In this document: positions 41,473 to 52,020 of the stretch, in pieces
Numbering within the stretch: position 1 is the stretch's first letter
How the letters are laid out: each line of letters opens with the position of its first letter
DNA from: Pseudomonadota bacterium
Lineage (GTDB): Bacteria > Pseudomonadota > Gammaproteobacteria > Burkholderiales > Burkholderiaceae_C
Reading direction: 5' to 3'
DNA length: 64,000 nt
Assembly: GCA_021846965.1 (NCBI GenBank)
Contig: JAJZWA010000003.1
Span: 1-64,000, forward strand
Notes under the pieces: generated by a model
Databases searched by the model: none
What the model saw: only the letters and a program-made list of their open reading frames with translations
What the model was told of the DNA's origin: nothing
Position numbers and translations under genes: made by a program

Positions 41473-41498
41473 GCCGCGGCGCGTGGTCGCGCCGCGGC
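41473..41498. terminator. Strong hairpin between paaJ and paaZ
   Basis: GCCGCGGCGCG and CGCGCCGCGGC form a perfect 11-bp stem with a 4-nt loop in the only sizeable gap of the paa run. No T-tract follows, so it is more likely an mRNA stability or processing element, or a partial attenuator, than a full terminator. Confidence 0.5.
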
Positions 41499-41513
41499 AT
41501 CGGATCGGGAGCT

Positions 41514-42724
<1,211 letters not shown>

Positions 42725-42728
<4 letters not shown>

Positions 42729-43396
42729 GTCGGGGTCCTCGTCGTGTCGGTGGATCGGGATTCGCGCCGGCGCGCCGGCGTCGAGGGTGTCGGGGAGCCC
42801 GGCAGGCCCATGTCGAGCATGCCGTGCAGGAACAGGTCGGCGACCATGGGCGCGAGCTGCTCGTAGTCGAGTCCTCGCCCCGGCTTGAACCAGGTGAACA
42901 GCCAGTTGATCATGCCGAACAGCAGCATGGCCAGCGGCTTGTCCAGATCGCGCCCGCCCAGTTCGGGACGCAGGGCGCGCATGGCCTGCGAGAAGCGGGC
43001 CACGACCTCGCGCTCCACGTCGAGAATGCGCTGGCGGTCCTCCTCGGCCAGGAAGCGCACGTCCTCGGTGAGCACGCGCTGCGCGTCCTGCGCGCTGGCG
43101 TATTCGCGCACGAAGCTCTCGATGAGCAGCGCCAGCAGCGCGCGGGGCTCGGCGCATTCGGCCTGCGCGCGCATCACCACCTCGAGCAGCTGGCGCACAT
43201 GGGTCTCGGCGATATGCGCGGCCAGCGCGTACTTGTCGCGGAAGTAGTGGTACAGCGCGGCCTTGGACAGGCCGCAGGCCTCGGCGACCTGGTTCATCGA
43301 GGTCGCCATGAAACCCTGCTGCGCGAACAGGCGCGCGGCCTGGCTCAGGATCAGCGCGCGCTGCTCGTCGTACTGGGGGGCTCTTCCTCGGGCCAT
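42725..43396 (-). CDS. paaR: TetR-family regulator of phenylacetate degradation, PaaR-like
   Basis: The 223-aa protein has an N-terminal TetR DNA-binding domain. The helix-turn-helix is [27 protein letters not shown], near residues 32-58. The rest is a helical ligand-binding domain, ending in a disordered Ser/Thr/Arg tail. In Burkholderiales and Thermus, TetR-type PaaR repressors respond to phenylacetyl-CoA. A matching 28-bp palindrome lies upstream of paaG. The gene lies inside the operon it should control, between paaK and paaJ, which would give autoregulation. This is not the GntR-type PaaX of E. coli. Confidence 0.88.
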
Positions 43397-43417
43397 CGGG
43401 GGTCTCGATGCGGGCCT

Positions 43418-44743
43418 TCAGGCGCTGCGCGGCCGGTGGTCGAACACGCGCCGCGCCTTGCCGGTGAGGGTGCGTTCGATGGAATCCGGGGGCAGAACGA
43501 CGACGCGCGTGCTGATGCCCACCAGGGTCTTGATGCGGTGGGCCACCCAATGGGCGATCTGCTCGCGCTGCGACTCGCTGATCTGCGCGTGCTCGGGCTG
43601 CACCTCGCAATGCACCTCCACCTTGTCCAGGTGGCCGTCGCGGCTGAGGTGGATCTGGTACTGCCCGGACAGCATCTCGTGCTGCAGCACGATCTCCTCC
43701 ACCTGGGTGGGAAACATGTTCACGCCGCGCACGATCAGCATGTCGTCGCTGCGCCCGACGATCTTGCCCATGCGCCGGAAGGCGCGCGCCGTGGGGGGCA
43801 GCAGGCGCGTGAGGTCGCGCGTGCGGTAGCGCACGATGGGCATGGCCTGCTTGCTCAGCGAGGTGAACACCAGCTCGCCCTCGCTGCCCTCGGGCAGCAC
43901 CTCCCCGGTGACGGGATCGATGATCTCCGGGTAGAAGTGATCCTCCCAGATGACCGGACCGTCCTGCGTCTCCACGCATTCGCTGGCCACGCCGGGGCCC
44001 ATGACCTCGCTGAGCCCGTAGATGTCCACGGCGCGGATGCCGGCCTTGTGCTCGATCTCCGAGCGCATCGCCTCGGTCCACGGCTCGGCGCCGAAAATGC
44101 CCACGCGCAGCGAGCTCTCCCGCGCGTCCAGCCCCTGGCGCGCGAACTCCTCGATGATCACCTGCATGTAGCTGGGAGTGACCATGATGATGTCGGGGCG
44201 GAAGTCCCGGATCAGCTGCACCTGCTTCTCGGTCTGGCCGCCCGACATGGGCACCACGGTGCAGCCCAGGCGCTCGGCGCCGTAGTGCGCGCCCAGGCCG
44301 CCCGTGAACAACCCGTAGCCGTAGGCCACGTGCACCATGTCCCCGGGCTTGCCGCCGGCGGCGCGGATGGAGCGCGCCACCAGGTCGGCCCAGGTATCGA
44401 TGTCCGCGCGGGTGTAGCCCACCACCGTGGGCTTGCCGGTGGTGCCCGAGGAGGCGTGCACCCGCACCACCTGCTCGCGCGGCACGGCGAACATGCCGAA
44501 GGGGTAGTTCTCGCGCAGGTCGGACTTGCCGGTGAAGGGGAAGCGGGCCAGGTCCTCCAGGCTCTTCAGGTCCTTCGGGTGCACGCCTTTGGCGTCGAAG
44601 GCGCGCCGGTAGTGCGCCACATGGTCGTAGGCGTGCTGCAGGGTCCAGCGCAGGCGCTGCAATTGCAGCGCCGAGATCTCGTCGCGACTGGCGGTCTCGA
44701 TGGCTTCGAGCGCGGCGCCTCCGGCGCCTCGGGCCTGGGTCAT
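43418..44743 (-). CDS. paaK: Phenylacetate-CoA ligase
   Basis: The 441-aa AMP-forming ligase activates phenylacetate to phenylacetyl-CoA, the entry step of the pathway. The adenylate motif is [31 protein letters not shown] and [24 protein letters not shown] are typical PaaK blocks. [24 protein letters not shown] is the hinge to the C-terminal domain, and [12 protein letters not shown] holds the catalytic Lys. Length and motifs are complete. It sits 24 nt after paaI and 21 nt before paaR. Confidence 0.96.
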   Translation of the reverse strand: MTQARGAGGAALEAIETASRDEISALQLQRLRWTLQHAYDHVAHYRRAFDAKGVHPKDLKSLEDLARFPFTGKSDLRENYPFGMFAVPREQVVRVHASSGTTGKPTVVGYTRADIDTWADLVARSIRAAGGKPGDMVHVAYGYGLFTGGLGAHYGAERLGCTVVPMSGGQTEKQVQLIRDFRPDIIMVTPSYMQVIIEEFARQGLDARESSLRVGIFGAEPWTEAMRSEIEHKAGIRAVDIYGLSEVMGPGVASECVETQDGPVIWEDHFYPEIIDPVTGEVLPEGSEGELVFTSLSKQAMPIVRYRTRDLTRLLPPTARAFRRMGKIVGRSDDMLIVRGVNMFPTQVEEIVLQHEMLSGQYQIHLSRDGHLDKVEVHCEVQPEHAQISESQREQIAHWVAHRIKTLVGISTRVVVLPPDSIERTLTGKARRVFDHRPRSA

Positions 44744-44767
44744 GGGGGTCTCCTCGTTCTGGTTGTT

Positions 44768-45244
44768 TCAGGACTGCGGGGCCTGATCCTCGCTGGCGAA
44801 CACCTGGCGCCCTTTCAGGCGATGCGAGCGTCCGCGCATCAGCGCCACCGTGTGGCCGTGCTGGTTGCGCACGACCACGTCGTAGACCCCGGTGCGCGCC
44901 TGCTGGGTGCGCTGCTCGCAATGGGCGCTGAGCTCGTCGCCCTCATGCGCCGGAGCCACGAAATCCACGCTGACCCCGGCGGCCACGGTGACGTGGTTGG
45001 CCGAGTTGCAGGCATAGGCGAAGGCCGTGTCGGCCAGGGTGGTGATCAGGCCGCCGTGGCAGATGCCGAAGCCGTTGAGCATGTCGCGGCGCACCTGCAT
45101 GCGCGCCAGGGCCCGGCCGGGTGCGATTTCGGCGATGTCGATGCCCAGCGAGCGCGACGCATGGTCGTCGGCCAGCATGGTCTCGCGCACGCGCAGGGCC
45201 ACGCGCAGCGCGGCGGCGTCATCGGGGGTAGCGGATGCAGGCAA
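44768..45244 (-). CDS. paaI: Hydroxyphenylacetyl-CoA thioesterase PaaI
   Basis: This 158-aa hotdog-fold thioesterase releases CoA from stalled or over-accumulated ring-hydroxylated intermediates, protecting the CoA pool. The active-site region is [25 protein letters not shown], with the conserved HGG and Asp. [18 protein letters not shown] follows. The C-terminal 20 residues are a short extension. It lies between paaG and paaK in the operon. Confidence 0.94.
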   Translation of the reverse strand: MPASATPDDAAALRVALRVRETMLADDHASRSLGIDIAEIAPGRALARMQVRRDMLNGFGICHGGLITTLADTAFAYACNSANHVTVAAGVSVDFVAPAHEGDELSAHCEQRTQQARTGVYDVVVRNQHGHTVALMRGRSHRLKGRQVFASEDQAPQS

Positions 45245-45346
45245 TTCGAGGCTCCTGGAAACGGCGGTGGGAATACGGGAACGAAATCTGCTGCGGTCGC
45301 GCGTGGCGCCCGGCGCGGGAGACCCCGCGCATGGGCGCGCGCGCCC

Positions 45347-46147
45347 TCAACGGTCGGTGAATCGCGGTGCGCGCTTCTGGGCAAAGGCCGCCACGCCCTC
45401 GGCGTAGTCGGCCGCGAAACCCAGGTCGCGCTGCGCCTGCGCCTCGGCGTCCAGCGCCTGCTCGAGCTCGCAGGCCGCGCCCGCGTCGATCAGCGCCCGG
45501 GTGCGCACCAGCGCGCGCGAGGGCTGCGCGGCCAGGCGCGCCGCCAGTTTCGCGGCTTCGGCCTCGAATCCTTCATCGTCCACGCATTTCCAGATCAGGC
45601 CGAGGGCCTCGGCCTGCGCGGCCGGCAGCTTGTCGCCGAGCAGGGCCAGTCCGAGCGCGCGCGCGCGGCCCACCAGGCGCGGCAGCAGCCAGGTGCTGCC
45701 GCTGTCGGGAATCAGCGCGATGGCGGCGAAGGCCTGCACGAAGGATGCGCTGCGCCGGGCCAGCACCACGTCGCACATCAGGGCCAGCGCCGCGCCCGCT
45801 CCCGCGGCCACGCCGCCCACCGCCGCCATCGTCGGCACCGGCATGGAACGCAGGCGCAGCACCAGCGGTCGGTAGCGCGATGCCACCACCTCCCCGAGGT
45901 CCTTGGGCGAGCCGCCCGGCGCCACCGCGGGATCCCGCAGGTCCTGCCCGGCACAGAAGGCCCGCCCCGCGCCGGCCAGCACCACGCAGCGCACTTGCTC
46001 ATCGGCGGCGGCGGCGTCGAGTTCGCGCAGCAAGGCCTCGCACAGCGCGCCGTCCAGCGCGTTCATCGCCTGCGGGCGGTTCAGGCGCAGCGTGAGCACG
46101 CCGCCTTCACGCTCACAAAGCAGCACGGGAAGCTCGGAAACAGTCAT
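45347..46147 (-). CDS. paaG: Ring 1,2-epoxyphenylacetyl-CoA isomerase, PaaG-like
   Basis: The 266-aa crotonase-fold protein should convert ring-1,2-epoxyphenylacetyl-CoA to oxepin-CoA. The oxyanion-hole motifs are GAGRAFCAGQDLRDP and MAAVGGVAAGAGAALALMCDVVLA. The conserved LIPDSGSTWLLPRLVGRARALGLALLGD, with its catalytic Asp, fits PaaG rather than PaaF. The frame is open 43 codons upstream, but MTVSELPVLL matches the family and leaves room for the promoter and operator. It is the first gene of the minus-strand paa run. Confidence 0.92.
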   Translation of the reverse strand: MTVSELPVLLCEREGGVLTLRLNRPQAMNALDGALCEALLRELDAAAADEQVRCVVLAGAGRAFCAGQDLRDPAVAPGGSPKDLGEVVASRYRPLVLRLRSMPVPTMAAVGGVAAGAGAALALMCDVVLARRSASFVQAFAAIALIPDSGSTWLLPRLVGRARALGLALLGDKLPAAQAEALGLIWKCVDDEGFEAEAAKLAARLAAQPSRALVRTRALIDAGAACELEQALDAEAQAQRDLGFAADYAEGVAAFAQKRAPRFTDR

Positions 46148-46274
46148 CGGGCACAATTGTTGGGCGGGGGACGCGGCACAGGCCGGGCCTCCCAGGGGAA
46201 TGCGGGTGCGGATCCGGCGTGGGGGCCGGCGGGCCCATCCTGGAGGCGCGGGCGGCGCCGGTGGCGTTCGCCGC

Positions 46275-46302
46275 AATATTGACCAACCGGTCGGTCAATA
46301 TT
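46275..46302. promoter_or_regulatory. Near-perfect 28-bp palindrome, probable PaaR operator
   Basis: Arms AATATTGACC and GGTCAATATT surround a centre AACCGGTC, so the whole 28 bp is symmetric except for one base pair. It lies 128 bp upstream of paaG and 78 bp upstream of divergent paaY. Its inner part, ACCAACCGGTCGGT, resembles the ACCGACCG-type sites described for TetR-family PaaR. It probably controls both directions. It is also markedly AT-rich for this region, as expected at a promoter. Confidence 0.85.
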
Positions 46303-46379
46303 AGGCTCGAAGCTTTGCCCGCGGCAAGTGCCCTGCCCCCGCGCCGGCATCCCGAAAAACCCTGAATCGAGGCCTGCCC

Positions 46380-47000
46380 ATGCCCTGCTATTCGATCGAC
46401 GGCGTCGTCCCGGTGGTGGACCCCAGCGCCTACGTGCACCCCAGCGCCGTGCTCATCGGCGATGTGGTCGTGGGTCCGCGCTGCTACGTCGGGCCCTGCG
46501 CCAGCCTGCGCGGCGACTTCGGGCGCATCGTGCTGCATGAAGGCAGCAATGTGCAGGACTCCTGCGTGATGCACGGCTTTCCCGGGCACGACACCGTGGT
46601 GCACGCCGACGGCCACATCGGGCATGGCGCGGTGCTGCACAGCTGCATCGTGCACCGGGGCGCGCTGGTGGGCATGAACGCCGTGGTCATGGACGACGCC
46701 GAGGTCGGCGAGTACTCGATCATCGCCGCCTGCGCCTTCGTGCCGGCGGCCATGGTGATCCCCCCGCGTACCCTGGTGGCGGGCATGCCCGCGAAGATCA
46801 AGCGAGCCCTCAGCGATGCCGAGATCGCCTGGAAGGCCGAGGGCACGCGCACCTACCAGGAACTCGCCGTGCGCAGCCTGCAGGGCCTGCGCGAGGTCGA
46901 GCCGCTGCGCGCCGAGCCGGCGCAGCGCGCCAGGCTGAACGCGCCCAGCGTCGAGCCTCTGGTGGCGCTGCGTTCGAGGGATCCGGGCACGCGAAGCTGA
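46380..47000 (+). CDS. paaY: PaaY thioesterase / gamma-carbonic-anhydrase-fold protein
   Basis: The 206-aa protein is a left-handed beta-helix built of hexapeptide repeats, seen as [30 protein letters not shown] and onwards. Metal-binding His candidates occur in [26 protein letters not shown]. PaaY proteins act as thioesterases on dead-end CoA esters of the phenylacetate pathway. The last 50 residues form a helix and a loose tail, as in PaaY. It is divergent from paaG across the proposed PaaR operator, which supports PaaY over a general carbonic anhydrase homologue. Confidence 0.88.
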   Translation: MPCYSIDGVVPVVDPSAYVHPSAVLIGDVVVGPRCYVGPCASLRGDFGRIVLHEGSNVQDSCVMHGFPGHDTVVHADGHIGHGAVLHSCIVHRGALVGMNAVVMDDAEVGEYSIIAACAFVPAAMVIPPRTLVAGMPAKIKRALSDAEIAWKAEGTRTYQELAVRSLQGLREVEPLRAEPAQRARLNAPSVEPLVALRSRDPGTRS

Positions 47001-47028
47001 GCGGGCGCTCGGCGGCCCAGGCGCCCGC
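47001..47028. terminator. GC hairpin between convergent paaY and gpx
   Basis: GCGGGCGC and GCGCCCGC pair around a 12-nt loop directly after the paaY stop codon. There is no T-tract. It may slow polymerase between the convergent genes, but evidence for true termination is weak. Confidence 0.35.
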
Positions 47029-47037
47029 GGATCGGGC

Positions 47038-47586
47038 TCAGGCGGCGGGCGCGGCCAGCGCCATCTCGATGTCCGCGCGCAGCGCGTCGGGCTGGGTCTG
47101 CGGCGCGTAGCGCCGGATCACCTGGCCGTCGCGCCCGACCAGGAACTTGGTGAAATTCCACTTGATCGCCTCGGTGCCCAGCACCCCGCTGGCCTGGTCC
47201 TTGAGCCAGCGCCACAGCGCATGGGTATGGGCCCCATTGACGTCGATCTTGTCGAACAGCGGAAACTCCACGCCGTAGTTGGTCTCGCAGAAGGCGGCGA
47301 TCTGCGCCGCGCTTCCAGGCTCCTGCGCGCCGAACTGGTTGCAGGGAAAACCCAGCACCACGAAGCCCCGCGGGCGATAGGCGTGGTAGAGGGCCTGCAG
47401 CCCCGCGTATTGCGGGGTGAAACCGCAGGCGCTGGCGGTATTCACCAGCAGCAGCACCTGCCCGCGCCATTCGGCCAGCGAACGCTCGCGCCCCTCGATG
47501 TCGCGGGCGCTGAACTCGAAGACGCTGGAGGCGTGCTCCGGACCTGCCGCGGCTGCGTCCGCGGAACTCGGAATCGAGGTGCTCAT
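47038..47586 (-). CDS. Glutathione peroxidase (Cys type)
   Basis: The 182-aa protein reduces hydroperoxides using thiols. The active-site stretch is LVNTASACGFTPQY, with Cys54 in place of selenocysteine. GFPCNQFGAQEPG and IKWNFTKFLVGRDGQVIRRYAP hold the Gln and Trp of the catalytic tetrad. In non-animal Cys-type enzymes thioredoxin is often the real reductant. Its ATG overlaps the stop of the upstream DMT transporter (ATGA). A TlpA-like thioredoxin lies in the same run, hinting at a redox theme. Confidence 0.93.
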   Translation of the reverse strand: MSTSIPSSADAAAAGPEHASSVFEFSARDIEGRERSLAEWRGQVLLLVNTASACGFTPQYAGLQALYHAYRPRGFVVLGFPCNQFGAQEPGSAAQIAAFCETNYGVEFPLFDKIDVNGAHTHALWRWLKDQASGVLGTEAIKWNFTKFLVGRDGQVIRRYAPQTQPDALRADIEMALAAPAA

Positions 47587-48578
47587 CGTGGGCTCCCACG
47601 GGTCGCTGGTGCGCGACCCGGCAACACATCATTGTGCCTCGTGCCGGGCGGGTCGTCATGCGAAGCGGCGCGGCCTTCGGCAGCGGCCTCGGCCAGCGCG
47701 CCCAGCAACACCCCGGCGGCGATCAGGCCGCCACCGATCCACGCCCGCGGGCCCAGGTGGCCGGCGCCGAGCCAGGCCGAACTGAGGCTGGCGAACACGA
47801 TCTCGAGCATCATGACCACGGCCGTCAGGGCGGCGGGCAGGCGCGCGGCGCCGTACTGCAGCCCGTAGCTGCCTGCCACCATCGCCAGGCCCAGCAGCAG
47901 CACCGGCCACCCCCAGTCGGCGCGCAGGGGCGGCAGCGCCGGCGCCACGCCCAGGCCCTGCAGCAACAGCGCCAGCAGCGCCCCGCACACCAGGCCCCCG
48001 GCGAACATGGCCAGCATGCGCGCCGAGGCCGAGGCCTGCGCGCCGCGTCGCAGCATCACGTTGTCCAGGGCGAAGAAGGCCCCGCCGGCCAGGCCCAGCC
48101 AGTCGGCAGGGCTGCGCGGCAGCGGCAGGCCGCCTGCGGCCGGCCACAGCACGATCAGCGCGCCGGCCAGGGCCAGCAGCAGGCGCACCCAGCCCGCCGT
48201 GCCGATGCGCTCGGCGAGCAGCCAGCGCGCCAGCAGCGTGGCCCACACCGGCATCATGTAGAACAGCAGCACCACGCGCACCACGTCGCCGCTGGCCACG
48301 CCGAGGTTGAAACAGGCATTGGCCCCGCCGGCCGCCAGGGCCACCAGCAGCAGGTCGCGGCTGCGCAGCCACTGCCCGAGCGCCGCGGGACGCAGCAGCA
48401 GGACCAGCGCCGCCCCCGGCGCATAGACCAGCGCGGTGGTCCACAGCGGCTGCACCCCCAGCGCCTGCGCATGGCGCACCGGCCACCACGACAGCCCCCA
48501 GACCAGCGCGCTCAGCCCCAGGCCGCCCACCGACAGCCAGGCCACGCGCGCACCGGCTGCCGCGGCCGGGCGGCTCAT
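47583..48578 (-). CDS. EamA/DMT-family transporter
   Basis: The 331-aa protein has ten predicted helices in two EamA repeats. It starts GLGLSALVWGLSWWPVRHA and includes YMMPVWATLLARWLLAERIG in the first repeat, with MMLEIVFASLSSAWL near the end of the second. Members export amino acids, metabolites or drugs. The substrate is not predictable here. The last 30 residues form a charged cytoplasmic tail. Its start overlaps the stop of the TlpA-like gene, and its stop overlaps the gpx start. Confidence 0.85.
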   Translation of the reverse strand: MSRPAAAAGARVAWLSVGGLGLSALVWGLSWWPVRHAQALGVQPLWTTALVYAPGAALVLLLRPAALGQWLRSRDLLLVALAAGGANACFNLGVASGDVVRVVLLFYMMPVWATLLARWLLAERIGTAGWVRLLLALAGALIVLWPAAGGLPLPRSPADWLGLAGGAFFALDNVMLRRGAQASASARMLAMFAGGLVCGALLALLLQGLGVAPALPPLRADWGWPVLLLGLAMVAGSYGLQYGAARLPAALTAVVMMLEIVFASLSSAWLGAGHLGPRAWIGGGLIAAGVLLGALAEAAAEGRAASHDDPPGTRHNDVLPGRAPATRGSPR

Positions 48579-49390
48579 CGCGGCTCCTCCCGCAGCCGCC
48601 GGATGCCCTGGCTCAGCGTGGCCGCCGACATCTCGCCCACGTACATGCGCTGCAGGCTTCCGTCGGCCCGGATGAACAGGGTGGTCGGGTAGCCCGGCAC
48701 CTCGTAAAAGGCGGCCAGCGAACGCCCCGGATCGAGCAGCACCTGGGGCGCACCGGCATGCCCCAGCGAGCGCAGCAGGGCCTCCACCGCGGCCGGTGGG
48801 TCTCCCTGGTCCGCCAGCACGATGCGCGCCCCCGGGTGCGCGGCGGCCTGGGACAGCAGCATCGGCAGTTCGCGCCGGCAGGGCGGGCACCAGGTGGCCC
48901 AGAGATTGATCACCAGCGGCTGGCCACGCAGGCTCTGCAGGGCCAGCGCGCGCCCCTGCAGGTCGCGCAGGCCGAGCTGGGGCAGCATGCGCGGGGGAGG
49001 CTGCAGGGCCGCCAGCAGCGCCTGGCCTCCCAGCACCACCAGGGCGGCCGCGGCGAGGCCGCCGGCCAGCGCGCGGCGCAGCGGCGCGCGCCACAGGCCC
49101 CAGGCCAGCAGGACCAGCGCGGCGGCCGGCCATCCCGCCCAGGGGTCGAATCCCAGGTCCCGCAGGTCCAGCACCGCGCCCAGCGTGGGGTACTGGGCGC
49201 GCCAGCGCAGCACGAAGGCCGCACGCGCCACCAGCAATCCGGCGAGCGCGGCCGCCAGCAGCGCCGGCCCGGGCCGCGGCGTGGCGGCGCCGGCGAGGCG
49301 CCGCGCCACCATCTCGGCGATCCAGAAGCCGAGCAGCAGCAACAGCGGCGCGGTCGGCAGCAGCAGGGGCCCGAGACGCAGGGGCATCAT
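48575..49390 (-). CDS. TlpA-like thioredoxin with an N-terminal multi-helix membrane domain
   Basis: Residues 1 to about 125 hold four hydrophobic segments, resembling the truncated Lgt-like membrane region found in some TlpA-family proteins. The remainder is a periplasmic thioredoxin fold with active site WATWCPPCRREL near residue 167 and the cis-Pro loop VPGYPTTLFI. It should reduce disulfides in the periplasm, as in cytochrome c maturation or protection of envelope proteins. Specific partners are unknown. Two adjacent ATGs could start the gene. It is co-transcribed with the DMT transporter and gpx. Confidence 0.85.
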   Translation of the reverse strand: MMPLRLGPLLLPTAPLLLLLGFWIAEMVARRLAGAATPRPGPALLAAALAGLLVARAAFVLRWRAQYPTLGAVLDLRDLGFDPWAGWPAAALVLLAWGLWRAPLRRALAGGLAAAALVVLGGQALLAALQPPPRMLPQLGLRDLQGRALALQSLRGQPLVINLWATWCPPCRRELPMLLSQAAAHPGARIVLADQGDPPAAVEALLRSLGHAGAPQVLLDPGRSLAAFYEVPGYPTTLFIRADGSLQRMYVGEMSAATLSQGIRRLREEPR

Positions 49391-49423
49391 GAGCGTGGGC
49401 TCCGGATGGCTGGCATGCGCGGA

Positions 49424-50746
49424 TCAGGGCGCGGGGTGGCGCGGCTCACCGATCAGCTGGGTCCAGTCGCGCTGGCGCATGTTGCGCGCGTTCCAGCGCA
49501 TGACCAGCCACATGGTGAGCACGATGAACACGCCGAACAGCAGCATCGTGGCACGCACCGGGAGATTGATGCCGATGAGCAGCGAATACATGCCCAGCAT
49601 GGCCAGCACGCTGAGGTTCTCGTTGAAGTTCTGCACCGCGATGGAGTGTCCGGCCGACAGCAGCACATAACCGCGGTGCTGCAGCAGCGCATTCATGGGC
49701 ACCACGAAGTAGCCGGCCATCGCACCGATCATGACCATGAACACCCCCGCCAGCAGCAGATACAGCGGCACCTGCACGCGGCCCACCGCGAACTCCAGGT
49801 CCGGCACCACCGAGCGCGTGTACAGCGCCACCACCATGCACACCACGCCCATGCCCAGCCCGACCGGAAGCACGCGCAGGCTGTTTCTCAGCGGCACGCG
49901 CGTGGCGGCCAGCACCGCGCCCAGCGCCACGCCGAAGGCCACGGTGGCCTGCAGCACGGCGGCGTTGCTCAGGTTCAGGCCCAGCGCGGCCTCGGCCCAC
50001 TTGATGACGATGAACTGCAAGGTGGCGCCGGCCCCCCAGAACAGCGTGGTCACGGACAGGGAGATCTGCCCCAGCTTGTCGCTCCACAACACGCGCATGC
50101 AGTGCACGAACTCGACCAGCTGGCGCGCCGGATTGGCGGTCTGGTGGGGATAACGCGCCCCGGTGTCGGGAATGCGCAGGTTGCACAAGGCCGCCACCAC
50201 GTACACCAGGGAGATCACCGCCAGCGCCGCGCCCGCGGCGCCCTGCACGTGCAACCACTGCAGCGGCGCCAGGCCGAGCAGCCAGGCGGCCGCATCGCGG
50301 CTGACCAGGAAACCGCCCAGCACCGTGCCGAGGATGATCGAGCTCACCGTGGTGCCCTCGATCCAGCCGTTGGCCGCGACCAGCTGCTGCGGCGGAAGCA
50401 GTTCGGTGAGGATGCCGTACTTGGCCGGCGAATAGGCCGCCGCGCCCAGGCCGACCACGGCGTAGGCCAGCAGCGGATGGGCGCCGAACAGCATGATCAG
50501 CAGCCCGGCCAGCTTGACGAGGTTGGTGATCAGCATCACCTGCCCCTTCTGCAGCGAATCGGCGAAACCGCCGACGAAGGGACCGAGCATCACGTAGGAC
50601 ACCGTGAAGAAGAATTTCAGCAACGGGGTCATCCACCCCGGAGCCTTCAACTGGACCAGCAACGCGATCGCGGCGATGAGCAGGGCATTGTCGGCCAGCG
50701 ACGAGAAGAACTGCGCGGCCATGATCCAGTAGAAGCCTTTTTTCAT
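49424..50746 (-). CDS. lplT: Lysophospholipid transporter LplT
   Basis: The 440-aa MFS protein has about 12 helices and starts MKKGFYWIMAAQFFSSLADNALLIAA, the LplT hallmark. ANGWIEGTTVSSIILGTVLGG and PMNALLQHRGYVLLSAGHSIAVQNFNENLSV are also characteristic. It flips lysophospholipids to the inner leaflet for re-acylation. Unlike in enterobacteria, no aas acyltransferase gene adjoins it. It is divergent from alr, an arrangement common in Burkholderiales. The gap to alr is 146 bp and includes an AT-rich TTTATA at 50811-50816 that could be its -10. Confidence 0.92.
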   Translation of the reverse strand: MKKGFYWIMAAQFFSSLADNALLIAAIALLVQLKAPGWMTPLLKFFFTVSYVMLGPFVGGFADSLQKGQVMLITNLVKLAGLLIMLFGAHPLLAYAVVGLGAAAYSPAKYGILTELLPPQQLVAANGWIEGTTVSSIILGTVLGGFLVSRDAAAWLLGLAPLQWLHVQGAAGAALAVISLVYVVAALCNLRIPDTGARYPHQTANPARQLVEFVHCMRVLWSDKLGQISLSVTTLFWGAGATLQFIVIKWAEAALGLNLSNAAVLQATVAFGVALGAVLAATRVPLRNSLRVLPVGLGMGVVCMVVALYTRSVVPDLEFAVGRVQVPLYLLLAGVFMVMIGAMAGYFVVPMNALLQHRGYVLLSAGHSIAVQNFNENLSVLAMLGMYSLLIGINLPVRATMLLFGVFIVLTMWLVMRWNARNMRQRDWTQLIGEPRHPAP

Positions 50747-50892
50747 TCGGTCCTGCGCATTCCGTCCTGCGAATCCTGCCGCGCGCGGCGCGCCTGCTTG
50801 CAATCGATCGTTTATAGCACAGGCATGACGCCGTCGATGGGCACGCGGGCACCTCGGCCCGGTGCGGCGCAGGCACTACACTGAGGCCCGCC

Positions 50893-52020
50893 ATGCCGCG
50901 TCCCATCCAGGCCACCATTTCCCTCGATTCCCTGCGCCACAACCTGGCGCGCGCCCGTTCGGCCGCCGGCGGCGCGCGCGTGTGGGCGGTGGTCAAGGCC
51001 AACGCCTACGGCCATGGCGTGGAACGGGTGTTTCCGGCCCTGCGCGGGGCCGATGGTTTCGCGCTGCTCGACCTGGCCGAGGCGGAAACCCTGCGCGCGC
51101 TGGGCTGGGGCGGCCCCATCCTGCTGCTCGAAGGCTGCTTCGGCCTGGAGGACCTGGCCACCTGCGAACGCCTGAACCTGTGGCACGTGGTGCACGACCC
51201 GGCGCAGATCCACTGGCTGGCCTCGCGCCGCAAGCCGCGCGCGCACCGCGTGTTCCTCAAGCTCAACAGCGGCATGAACCGCCTGGGCTTCACCCCGGAA
51301 CAATACCGCGTCGCCTGGCAGCGCCTGCAGGAACTGCCGGCGGTGGGCGCGGTGTCGCACATGACCCATTTCGCCACCGCCGATTGCGAGCCGGGCATCG
51401 GCGAGGCGCTGGAACGCTTCGAATCGGCGGTCGACGGCCTGCCCGGCGAACGCAGCCTGTGCAACTCCGCCGCGCTGCTGCGCTACGGCGTGCAGGAGCC
51501 GGCGCGGCGCGAGGACCCTTCGGCCGTGCTGGGCGACTGGGTGCGCCCGGGCATCGCGCTGTACGGAGGCTCGCCCACCGGCGCCCACGCCGACGCGCAG
51601 CGCTGGGAGCTGCGTCCGACCATGAACCTGCTCACCCGCATCATCGGCGTGCAGCAGGTCGAGGCCGGAGCCTTGGTGGGCTACGGCGCCACCTTCCGTG
51701 CCGAGCGACCGATGCGCATCGGCGTGGCCGCGGTGGGCTACGCCGACGGCTACCCCCGGCATGCCCCCACCGGCACGCCCATCGTGGTCGACGGCGTGCG
51801 CACAAGGCTGGTGGGCCGCGTGTCCATGGACATGGTGATGGTCGACCTCGATCCGGTGCGTGCCGCCGGGCGCGCCGCCGACATCGGCAGCCCCGTGCTG
51901 TGCTGGGGGCGCCACCTGGACTCCGAGCTGGGCATCGACGAGGTCGCCGAACCCAGCGGGACCCTGGGCTACGAACTGATGTGCGCGCTGGCGCGCCGGG
52001 TGCCGGTGCAGGTCGTCTGA
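50893..52020 (+). CDS. alr: Alanine racemase
   Basis: The 375-aa PLP enzyme makes D-alanine for peptidoglycan. The PLP Lys lies in VWAVVKANAYGHGVERV, near residue 36. The second catalytic residue, Tyr, is in LVGYGATFRAERPMRI. LKLNSGMNRLGFTPEQ and RVSMDMVMVDL are standard blocks. Whether it is the biosynthetic (Alr) or catabolic (DadX) form cannot be told from sequence; no dadA is nearby. The stop codon overlaps the radA start by one base (TGATG). Confidence 0.95.
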   Translation: MPRPIQATISLDSLRHNLARARSAAGGARVWAVVKANAYGHGVERVFPALRGADGFALLDLAEAETLRALGWGGPILLLEGCFGLEDLATCERLNLWHVVHDPAQIHWLASRRKPRAHRVFLKLNSGMNRLGFTPEQYRVAWQRLQELPAVGAVSHMTHFATADCEPGIGEALERFESAVDGLPGERSLCNSAALLRYGVQEPARREDPSAVLGDWVRPGIALYGGSPTGAHADAQRWELRPTMNLLTRIIGVQQVEAGALVGYGATFRAERPMRIGVAAVGYADGYPRHAPTGTPIVVDGVRTRLVGRVSMDMVMVDLDPVRAAGRAADIGSPVLCWGRHLDSELGIDEVAEPSGTLGYELMCALARRVPVQVV

